A stretch of 64,000 nucleotides of DNA from Paraburkholderia bryophila (lineage in GTDB: Bacteria > Pseudomonadota > Gammaproteobacteria > Burkholderiales > Burkholderiaceae): contig NZ_QLTK01000035.1 in the NCBI RefSeq assembly GCF_003269035.1, forward strand, positions 1 through 64,000. Direction: 5' to 3'. Within the stretch, counting starts at the first letter, position 1, and every line of letters begins with the position of its first letter. Position numbers and translations under genes: made by a program. Positions 25,760 to 32,789 of this stretch are shown here, one piece after another. The notes beneath the pieces were generated by a model, which was given only the letters and a program-made list of their open reading frames with translations, had not been told where the DNA came from and did no database searches.

Positions 25760-26227
25760 GGGTTCTCCAGAACCGGGCGTTTGGTGGCGAGGCGTTGGGC
25801 TTTGCTATTTTCCTCCACTCCCTCGCCTTACTTCACAAAAGCAATGCTGGTCTGCAATGAAACCGCAGCCGAGACCAATGTTCACCACCCTGCCGGACAC
25901 CCTATCGACGCTGAACACAACTCGACGCTGTTCCTCAAGAGCATGCAGTTCTTACAGTCCGCCGGGCACCGCACGTTCCGCCGAATTGCTGCCGCTCGAA
26001 CTCTGATAGACAAAGCCGTTGTCGAGCACGCCGCAGAGTGTGACCGTGGCCAACCTGAAGCAGGTCGTCGAACGATGGCACGCGCGCGATGGGAGCGAAT
26101 TCAACGGTGTGCCGTTATTTCCGTGACGGGCTGGTTTGGGCCGCGCGGCGTGCGCTCTGGTGCTGCATGCGCGGTCGCATCGATTTGCCCGCTGCTAGAA
26201 TGACGGACCTTTTCTTAGGAGCAGCAA
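25760..26227. other. Gene-poor stretch with possible degraded reading frame
   Basis: 468 bp without a convincing gene. The stretch 26019-26126 encodes TPQSVTVANLKQVVERWHAR and ends GVPLFP-stop in an open frame with no start, cut by an upstream stop. It reads like the tail of a degraded protein, but I could not assign a family. It may equally be chance. Confidence 0.25.
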
Positions 26228-26542
26228 ATGTCCTGGTTCATCTATGAAGTGCCCGAATACCACGAAGACGGGGCGCGTATCGAACCGTTCAGCGACCTGC
26301 GTAACCGCGTCCTGAAAGTAAGCGGGCAAGCAATGGTCGACGAATTGGAAAGCGTCCGCGCGAACGCCGCGACGACAGCGGACACGCCCACACGCCCCTT
26401 GCGCACGGCGGAAAATCCGCTTGTATTCCCGATCCCGTACGCCGACTCGATGATCCTGGTAGGGTTCATCTTCGAACTGAAACGCGAGCTCCGGCAGTTG
26501 GTGGTATCGCCGGTGGAAATGCCGTGGTTGAAAGACGCGTAA
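26228..26542 (+). CDS. Hypothetical 104-residue protein
   Basis: Small protein starting at ATG 26228 with an AGGAG site 6 bases before. It begins MSWFIYEVPEYHEDG and has a moderately hydrophobic stretch PIPYADSMILVGFIFELKREL. Not recognised. The clear ribosome-binding site and natural composition argue for a real gene. It converges on the photolyase operon, whose last stop codon is 22 bases away. Confidence 0.6.
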   Translation: MSWFIYEVPEYHEDGARIEPFSDLRNRVLKVSGQAMVDELESVRANAATTADTPTRPLRTAENPLVFPIPYADSMILVGFIFELKRELRQLVVSPVEMPWLKDA

Positions 26543-26564
26543 AAATCAACTTGTTGGCGTTTCG

Positions 26565-27848
26565 TTAAACTGCGTTGACCGCCAGCAAGTCGGCTGTGGT
26601 ACGAAAGTCGCGTGAAACCCGAGTCCACCACTTCGAGAAAGAGGGAAGCAGCTTGTCATTCGCAGGAAACAGTAATGGCGCGGGAGCACACTCCGCCCAT
26701 TGCTCCTGATAAGGCGCAAAATGAAGATTGGCCACGCTGCGGATCCGACGCGCGTTCGCTAAAACCTGGCCCACGGAAACCGAATCAGCGTACCAGCAAG
26801 TGTCCGTGATCTCGCGCATGCGCGAGCCTACGAAGCGCCAGCGCCTTTCGTTCCAGGGCCATGCCTGATGAAAGTCCGACAGCAACAAGCCAATCACCAC
26901 CGTGTCGGCCGGCAGATCGGCCGGCAACTCGCCCAGGCTCCATGGATGGACCAGCCAGACGTCGCGTCCGGCGACCTCTATCGACCCCGGCGCCGTAGCG
27001 CCCAACTCATCGGGAGGCACGCTCAACAGCACCGGCTCTTCAACACGCTGAAGTTGATCAATTCCATCCCGCTCGATCAATGCCGGAACGTCGACCGCAC
27101 GAGCCATGCGGTCGAGGGATTCGTACGAGGCGTCGATCACACTGCCTGAACTGTGCCACGCGGGCGGGGCATAGCGGGCAACGTTCTCTGCGTTGAACAC
27201 GTAAGGCTTGCTACTTCCGGTGCCCGCCACCCACTGCCAGCTCAGGTGGTTGCTTGCGAGATCGCCGTCCAACAGATGGGCGTACAGCCAATCGGCGCCG
27301 GCACGCCAGTGCACCTTACGCAGGTGCACCACATAGCTGGCCAGCCACATGCGCGCATGGTTGTGCAGCGTGCCGGTAGCGTAGAGCTCGCGAACCGCCA
27401 TATCGACGACTGGCACGCCGGTGGCACCTTGGCGGATGTCGGCAGGCAACGCCTTCGCATACGCCTCCTGCGGCAGCGGTCCTTCGTGAAGAGACCGGAA
27501 AATCGCGTCTCCCCGGTGCTGCCAGACATGACGGAAAAACTCGCGCCAGCCGAGCTCATAGATGAACTTGTGCTGCACATCGAGCGTATGGCTCGCACAC
27601 ACGCCCGCTACCACCTCGGCCAACGTGATGAATCCATGTGTGATATAGGGCGACAGGCCGCTGACGGCGCCGTCCAGAGCATTGCGGGTGCGGGCGTACG
27701 CGGCGGGTCGTACGGCGGAAATGCGCGCACGGGCTGCCGCCAGAGTGGGTTCAGGCGCACCCAGATCGGCGTCCGCAATCAGGTCATCCGCCAACCCTAC
27801 TTCGTCGGACGCTGCGGGTTTATGCCTTCTGGACACAGCCAACCTCAT
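26565..27848 (-). CDS. Photolyase-family FAD-binding protein with rearranged domains
   Basis: Protein of 427 residues. The first ~290 residues form the helical FAD-binding domain of photolyases/cryptochromes: LSPYITHGFITLAEV, FIYELGWREFFRHVWQHRGD, HNHARMWLASYVVHLRKVHW and LDGDLASNHLSWQWVAGTGSS. The usual N-terminal alpha/beta antenna domain is absent. Instead a 130-residue C-terminal segment (VWLVHPWSLG, VVIGLLLSDFHQAWPW, RWRFVGSRM) resembles that domain. It overlaps the next photolyase gene by 29 bases. Repair activity or a signalling role is undecided. Confidence 0.82.
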   Translation of the reverse strand: MRLAVSRRHKPAASDEVGLADDLIADADLGAPEPTLAAARARISAVRPAAYARTRNALDGAVSGLSPYITHGFITLAEVVAGVCASHTLDVQHKFIYELGWREFFRHVWQHRGDAIFRSLHEGPLPQEAYAKALPADIRQGATGVPVVDMAVRELYATGTLHNHARMWLASYVVHLRKVHWRAGADWLYAHLLDGDLASNHLSWQWVAGTGSSKPYVFNAENVARYAPPAWHSSGSVIDASYESLDRMARAVDVPALIERDGIDQLQRVEEPVLLSVPPDELGATAPGSIEVAGRDVWLVHPWSLGELPADLPADTVVIGLLLSDFHQAWPWNERRWRFVGSRMREITDTCWYADSVSVGQVLANARRIRSVANLHFAPYQEQWAECAPAPLLFPANDKLLPSFSKWWTRVSRDFRTTADLLAVNAV

Positions 27849-29388
27849 TCCGGCGGATTGCCGCTGCGCGCTCGCTCACGGCCTGCCTGTCAGCCGCGCT
27901 CAGACGGGCAAGGTTTTTCACCTGCAATGCCATTCGTGGATTTCTGGCAAGCAAGGCCTGATGGCGCATCAGGAACTCCCAGTACAACGTCGTGAAGGGG
28001 CAGGCACGCTCACCCGCCTTCTCGCCAGGGTCGTAGCGGCAGTTCCCGCAGTGGGGACTCATACGCTGAATGTACTTGCCGGTCGCCACATAGGGCTTGC
28101 TGCCCATCATTCCGCCATCGGCGTACTGGCTCATGCCGAGAGTATTGGGTAGCTCGACCCATTCAACCGCATCGACGTACACCGCAAGATACCAGGAATG
28201 CACCTTCTGTGGTTGAACGCCCAGCATCAGAGCATAGAGGCCGGTCACCATGAGGCGCTGGATGTGATTGGCGTAGCCATGTCTGAGTGTCTGTGCCAAA
28301 GCATCACGCAGGCACGCGAGATCCGTGGCTCCGGTCCAATACCACTCCGGCAGGTCCTGTTGGGCATCCAGCATGTTGCGCTCGCCATACGCGGGCATCT
28401 GCGTCCAGTAGATGCCCCGCACGTATTCGCGCCAGCCAAGGATCTGGCGAATGAAGCCTTCAACGCTGGCCAGCGGAGCCCGACCGTTCTGATAGGCAAG
28501 TTCAGCAGCTACGACCACCTCGCGCGGGTTCAGCAGCTTCAGATTGAGCGCAGCAGAAATGTGGGCATGGTAGAGCCAGGGATCGTCCGGCCACAGGGCA
28601 TCCTGATAGCGTCCAAACAGCGGCAGCCTGTCTTCGATAAAAGTGCGCAGCGATTGCAGCGCCTGAGGGCGTGTGACGGGCCAGCAAAAGTCGTCGAGCC
28701 GCCCGGGGTGCCCGCTGAAGCGGGCATTGACCAGTGCGATCACCTCGCGCGTCGTATCGTCGGGTTCAAAACAGACGCGCGGCGGCACGAACCCGGGCCC
28801 GTCGGCACCAAAGGTTTCGCGATTGAGGCTGTCGAAGTTCCACCGGCCACCGAGCGGCTCGTCAGACGAACCGCCGCTTTCCATCAGCACCTGATGGCGC
28901 TTACGCTGCTCCCGATAGAAGTACTCCATCCGCAGAACTTTCCGGCTTTTGACATGCGCCGCAAACTCACGCACGCTGGTAAAAAAGTGGCGGTCCACCC
29001 GCACGTCCAGCGGTATCGAGCTAGCCGCAGCAACGGTCTTGATCGCCTGCAGCACGCGCCAGTCGCCCGGGGCTGTCATGATCAGGCGGGCAGGCCTGAG
29101 TCGCACCAGGTCGGCGTGCAGTTGCGCGCCGAGACTGCCGGCGTTGTTGGCGGCATCGAGCCGCGTGTAGACGAGGTCCCGGCCCGCCTCCTGCACACTC
29201 AGCGCGAAATGGCGCATAGCGGACAGAAACAGCGCCGTGCGCTGCTTGCTGGACCATACATGGGTCGACTCCTCGGCGACTTCGGCCATCCAGACCGAAT
29301 CCTGTTGCGGGTCGAATCCGTCGAACGCGGACGCGTCGAGGTCGAGCTGGTCACCCAGCACGATAATCAGGGAGCGCAGATTAGCCAT
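27820..29388 (-). CDS. Iron-sulfur photolyase/cryptochrome (FeS-BCP, CryPro/PhrB class)
   Basis: Protein of 522 residues with the DUF523-like Rossmann antenna domain (LIIVLGDQLDL near the start) and a C-terminal FAD domain with the 4Fe-4S cysteines of bacterial (6-4) photolyases: one Cys in DLACLRDAL and three in SPHCGNCRYDPGEKAGERACPF. It should repair UV (6-4) photoproducts using blue light. It overlaps its upstream DUF2256 gene by 8 bases and its downstream partner by 29, so the three are tightly coupled. Confidence 0.93.
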   Translation of the reverse strand: MANLRSLIIVLGDQLDLDASAFDGFDPQQDSVWMAEVAEESTHVWSSKQRTALFLSAMRHFALSVQEAGRDLVYTRLDAANNAGSLGAQLHADLVRLRPARLIMTAPGDWRVLQAIKTVAAASSIPLDVRVDRHFFTSVREFAAHVKSRKVLRMEYFYREQRKRHQVLMESGGSSDEPLGGRWNFDSLNRETFGADGPGFVPPRVCFEPDDTTREVIALVNARFSGHPGRLDDFCWPVTRPQALQSLRTFIEDRLPLFGRYQDALWPDDPWLYHAHISAALNLKLLNPREVVVAAELAYQNGRAPLASVEGFIRQILGWREYVRGIYWTQMPAYGERNMLDAQQDLPEWYWTGATDLACLRDALAQTLRHGYANHIQRLMVTGLYALMLGVQPQKVHSWYLAVYVDAVEWVELPNTLGMSQYADGGMMGSKPYVATGKYIQRMSPHCGNCRYDPGEKAGERACPFTTLYWEFLMRHQALLARNPRMALQVKNLARLSAADRQAVSERAAAIRRNEVGCVQKA

Positions 29389-29581
29389 GGCGCACCTTGC
29401 CCCGCCTGCACGCGTCCGAGCAATATTTCACGTCAGACCAGTTCCTCGCCCAGCGACGACGCCAGCTCATGGGTAAGCCGCAAACGACGCATAGCTTGAC
29501 CGGCAACGAAGCTTTGTTACCTCGATGCCGGACCGCCGACACATGATGAACGCAATTCACCCGAATCCAGATCGCAGCCAT
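29381..29581 (-). CDS. DUF2256 zinc-ribbon-like protein
   Basis: Small protein of 66 residues. The C-terminal half is a DUF2256 domain: LCVVCGLPMSWRRRWARNW, DVKYCSDACRRG, with four metal-binding cysteines. The family is very often encoded beside photolyases, as here. ATG 29581 has a GGGAG/GTGAGG site upstream. The N-terminal 25 residues are longer than usual, so translation might begin at an inner GTG. Function unknown. Confidence 0.85.
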   Translation of the reverse strand: MAAIWIRVNCVHHVSAVRHRGNKASLPVKLCVVCGLPMSWRRRWARNWSDVKYCSDACRRGKVRHG

Positions 29582-29658
29582 TGCCTCACTCCCGACAGGA
29601 AGGCGTTACGTTCAGCCACGCAATACCGAGCACCGCGCCACACTCTTTGCCCCGCCAG

Positions 29659-30384
29659 TCAATTCCGACCCGGCAGAAGATCCAGAAACTCCCGGCGCAG
29701 TGCGGGATCCCGAAGAAACGAACCGCGCATCACGCTGTTGACCATTTTTGCGTCGTCGTCTTTCGTGCCGCGCCAATGCATGCAGAAGTGGTCGGCCTCC
29801 AGCACCACGGCAAGCCCGTCGGGCTGGATGCGCTCTTCGAGCAGATCCGCGATCTGCTTGACGGCCTCTTCCTGGATCTGCGGCCGGGTCATGATCCAGT
29901 TGATCAGGCGTCCGTATTTGGACAGACCAATGAGGTTCGAATTCTCGTTGGGCATCACTCCAACCCAGACTCGACCCATGATCGGGCACAGGTGATGGGA
30001 GCAGGCGCTACGCACCCGTAGCGGACCCACGATCATCAACTCGTTGAGCCGCTCGACATTCGGAAATTCGGTGACAACCGGCGCGGTGTCGTATCGTCCG
30101 GCAAAGACCTCGCGCACGAACATTTTCGCCACGCGTTGCGCGGTTTCGTGCGTGTTGTGATCGTTGTCGACGTCGATGACGAGCGAGCGTAAAACGCCTT
30201 GAAGCTTGTCCGCGACTTCCCTTTGCAGCAGCTCCAGTTCTCCCTCGCGAAGATAGTCGGCGATGTTGTCGTTCGCGTGAAATCTGGCTCCCGCACTCAG
30301 AAGCCGACATCTGATCCGCTGCGACAGCGGTACACCTTCGCCCAACTCCAGGCCTTGGCGTAAGTCCTGCGCTACTGATTCCAT
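29659..30384 (-). CDS. folE: GTP cyclohydrolase I
   Basis: Protein of 241 residues converting GTP to 7,8-dihydroneopterin triphosphate, the first step of folate and pterin synthesis. Zinc ligands are visible: C128 and H131 in CSHHLCP and C201 in ADHFCMHWRG. The N terminus is longer than the E. coli enzyme. In this locus it may feed synthesis of the folate or pterin antenna cofactor of photolyases. It sits between litR and the photolyase genes, 92 bases after litR, with a GTCAATGTG motif in the gap. Confidence 0.93.
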   Translation of the reverse strand: MESVAQDLRQGLELGEGVPLSQRIRCRLLSAGARFHANDNIADYLREGELELLQREVADKLQGVLRSLVIDVDNDHNTHETAQRVAKMFVREVFAGRYDTAPVVTEFPNVERLNELMIVGPLRVRSACSHHLCPIMGRVWVGVMPNENSNLIGLSKYGRLINWIMTRPQIQEEAVKQIADLLEERIQPDGLAVVLEADHFCMHWRGTKDDDAKMVNSVMRGSFLRDPALRREFLDLLPGRN

Positions 30385-30402
30385 GAGACTTTTTCTCCCA
30401 AC

Positions 30403-30417
30403 GTCAATGTGTCAATT
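30403..30417. promoter_or_regulatory. GTCAATGTG motif upstream of folE
   Basis: GTCAATGTGTCAATT lies in the 92-bp litR-folE gap. It shares the 9-mer GTCAATGTG with the sequence over the litR -35 box (31533-31541). It is a candidate second binding site for the locus regulator. Confidence 0.4.
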
Positions 30418-30476
30418 CGTACGCGTTGCCTGCGCCATGTAATGTGCGCTGTGTCCTCGACTCGCGAAGCCGGGTC

Positions 30477-31490
30477 TCACTCCGCCTCATGCGGTTGCGG
30501 CGACCCGCCTTCTTCGCGCACCACACGTTCGAGCGCCGACTCGATCAGCACGCGCGCGCGATTGGCGACGTCGCCGAGATGCCGGTGTAAAGCAACGTCT
30601 TGCGCCGAGCGCGACGTACATGCGTCGCTATAGGATTCGAACGTGGCCAACTGCATCACCAGTTCAGCGAGGTGCCGGGGACACTCGCACGCGATCGTCG
30701 ACGAGCGGGCCGCGATGGCTTCGAGCTCGGCGTCGTCATACCGACGTGGGGAGCGCGACCAGGTGGATGCATCGCCGGACTCATGCGTCAGTTGAGCGCG
30801 CTGGAAAAGATCGCCGAGCATCTGGCGAAGTTCAGTTCTGCTGTCGGGCTCCCGATACAGCCGCACACCGGCGAGGCGCAACGCTTCTGCCGCGCGCCCC
30901 GTACCGAAGCCGTACACCACGGCGACCGCCGCCGCACCGCAGGCGTCGGCGAGCGCGAGAACCTCGGCGGCGGCGTCCTCGTGCAGAGAAGGAACACGCA
31001 ACAGCAGGAGGTTCGCCTCTTCCCCTTCCAGTGACGCGTGTTCGCGCGCCGCTGCCATATCCGCATACTCTGCGAGCTTGCCAACGCCGTAGCGCCGCAG
31101 ATCGATACCCGTTTCGGCCAGGCGCCGGGCGAGCGTCTCGCCCACCAGCGTGAGCCGGAACCTGAGCTCGGAAAGCGTTTTGGCCGGGCGCGCTCCGCCG
31201 GTTGACGAATTTCCGGCGGCAAGAAACTCGAGTTGTTCGCGCTCCAGACGCGCAATCGCTCCAATCGCGTGACCGCGTTGCACCAGCGCATTGATCAGCA
31301 CCAGCCGGCGCACGTCGTCATCGGAATAGAGGCGCTGTCCCGCCTCACTTTTAGCCGGGCCCACCACTTCATAGCGACGCTCCCAAAGCCTTAGCCTCGT
31401 GACCGGCATCCGGGCGAGCCGCGCGGCCTCCCCGCTCCGGTAATGGCGCGGCAGCGACGTGTCTTCGGCGGAGGTTAGCGGCATGGCCAT
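30477..31490 (-). CDS. litR: LitR class II MerR-type light-response regulator
   Basis: Protein of 337 residues with an N-terminal MerR HTH (about 17-85: YRSGEAARLARMPVTRLRLWE, then GQRLYSDDDVRRL) and a C-terminal region related to LitR/CarH. The cobalamin-binding DxHxxG motif of CarH and class I LitR is absent. The C-terminal segment with CPRHLAELVMQLATFESYS is typical of class II LitR, which lacks B12 and depends on a partner photosensor. It heads the folE/photolyase set. A promoter with an operator-like repeat lies just upstream. Confidence 0.85.
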   Translation of the reverse strand: MAMPLTSAEDTSLPRHYRSGEAARLARMPVTRLRLWERRYEVVGPAKSEAGQRLYSDDDVRRLVLINALVQRGHAIGAIARLEREQLEFLAAGNSSTGGARPAKTLSELRFRLTLVGETLARRLAETGIDLRRYGVGKLAEYADMAAAREHASLEGEEANLLLLRVPSLHEDAAAEVLALADACGAAAVAVVYGFGTGRAAEALRLAGVRLYREPDSRTELRQMLGDLFQRAQLTHESGDASTWSRSPRRYDDAELEAIAARSSTIACECPRHLAELVMQLATFESYSDACTSRSAQDVALHRHLGDVANRARVLIESALERVVREEGGSPQPHEAE

Positions 31491-31514
31491 TCCTCTAGCG
31501 TTGCATGAGTCTGG

Positions 31515-31543
31515 ATCATATGCCCGTTTCGAGTCAATGTGAA
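31515..31543 (-). promoter_or_regulatory. litR promoter
   Basis: On the minus strand a -35 TTCACA (31538-31543), a 17-bp spacer and a -10 TATGAT (31515-31520) form a good sigma-70 promoter 25 bp before the litR start. The imperfect palindrome AGTCA-ATG-TGAAT (31532-31544) covers the -35 box, suggesting autoregulation. Confidence 0.65.
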
Positions 31544-31593
31544 TCCTTATTGCGAGTCAAAATTCTGGATATCGGCGACATATCGAAGATTTT

Positions 31594-31640
31594 CTGTCAC
31601 AATTTGTCATCTTTACTCTAAATAACAAGTCATGGTGACT
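31594..31640 (+). promoter_or_regulatory. Candidate MerR-type promoter and operator for the FAD protein gene
   Basis: On the plus strand CTGTCA (31594-31599) and TAAATA (31619-31624) are separated by 19 bp, the long spacer typical of MerR-family promoters. The direct repeat TGTCA-CAATT-TGTCA lies in this interval. The perfect palindrome AGTCA-TGG-TGACT (31628-31640) follows the -10 and matches the half-site over the litR promoter. Confidence 0.5.
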
Positions 31641-31707
31641 CATATCGGCGAGCAATAGTCTTTGCTAGTGGCTCACGGCGAGTTCCTGAACCCAGGAGAG
31701 AGCAGTC

Positions 31708-32703
31708 ATGCCTATCAAGCGGAAAGGCCCACGAATAGCCGTCGTCGGTGCGGGGATCGCCGGCTTGTCATGCGCGACGGTCCTGCGCCGCTCCGGTTTC
31801 GAGGTCAACGTGTTCGACAAGAGCCGCGGGCCGGCCGGGCGGATGAGCACCCGTCGCGAGGGCAACTGGCAGTGCGACCATGGGGCCCAGTACTTCACCG
31901 CGCGCGACCCACTCTTCCTGGCGGAAGTGGCGCGTTGGCAAAACGCGGGCGTCGCGGCGATCTGGCCTGCACGGATCGCGGTGCTCGATGGCTCCGCCCA
32001 GATCGCATGGGCGAGCCCGCAAGACCGCTTCGTCGGTACGCCGTCTATGAACGCGCCCGCGAAGTATCTGGCTGCCGCTCAGTCGGTGACCTTGGGTTGC
32101 ACGGTCACGGCGTTGCATCCGCATGGGCGACACTGGCGCCTCGAGTCCGCCGAACAGGGCACGCTGACGGAGCGTTTCGACGTCGTGGTCCTCGCCATGC
32201 CCGCACCGCAGGCGGCGGACTTACTGCGGGAAGCCGCGACCGGACTCGCGGCGTTCGCAAGCAAAACGACGATGCGCCCATGTTGGGCACTCATGGTGCG
32301 TGTACCTGAGCGCTTGCCGGTGCCGTTCGATGCCGCCTTTATCAATCAGGGGCTCCTGCGCTGGATCGCGAGCGATAGCAGCAAGCCGGGCCGCAACGGT
32401 CCCGAAACATGGCTGTTGCACGCGAACGCGGAGTGGAGCGAGCTTTATATGGACGCCAGCGCGGAACGCGTTGCGCATTGCCTGCTCGAGGCGTTTGCGC
32501 TGCACGGTGGCCAACGATCCAGCGAATGGACGGCGCACCGCTGGCGCTTCGCCGACACCGCGCCGAACGACGAACCGGCGCCCGGATACGTCTGGGACGA
32601 AGCCAGCGGCCTGGCAATGTGCGGCGACTGGCTCAATGGCGGCAGAGTCGAGGGTGCGTGGCTAAGCGGCCGCATGCTGGGCGAGCGTCTCGCCTCGAGG
32701 TAG
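31708..32703 (+). CDS. FAD-dependent amine oxidase-like protein (renalase group)
   Basis: Protein of 331 residues with an N-terminal dinucleotide-binding motif IAVVGAGIAGLSCATVLRR (10-28), FDKSRGPAGRMSTRR and the HGAQYFTARDP segment characteristic of NAD(P)/FAD-dependent renalase-like proteins. The C-terminal FAD motif is GLAMCGDWLNGGRVEGAWLS. It is divergent from litR, with operator-like repeats between. Homologues recur in light-induced clusters with photolyases. The substrate is unknown. Confidence 0.88.
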   Translation: MPIKRKGPRIAVVGAGIAGLSCATVLRRSGFEVNVFDKSRGPAGRMSTRREGNWQCDHGAQYFTARDPLFLAEVARWQNAGVAAIWPARIAVLDGSAQIAWASPQDRFVGTPSMNAPAKYLAAAQSVTLGCTVTALHPHGRHWRLESAEQGTLTERFDVVVLAMPAPQAADLLREAATGLAAFASKTTMRPCWALMVRVPERLPVPFDAAFINQGLLRWIASDSSKPGRNGPETWLLHANAEWSELYMDASAERVAHCLLEAFALHGGQRSSEWTAHRWRFADTAPNDEPAPGYVWDEASGLAMCGDWLNGGRVEGAWLSGRMLGERLASR

Positions 32704-32789
32704 CCGGCGGCCCTTTCACACAGCCGCTACCAGGCGGGATTAAAGCAATTCCTGCCGTCTGCCGGCGGCAAAGAGTCCAGACCAAAGCG

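Noticed and set aside
28198..29499. 433-codon plus-strand frame opposite the photolyase gene
   Set aside because: Shadow of the iron-sulfur photolyase, which has all expected motifs.
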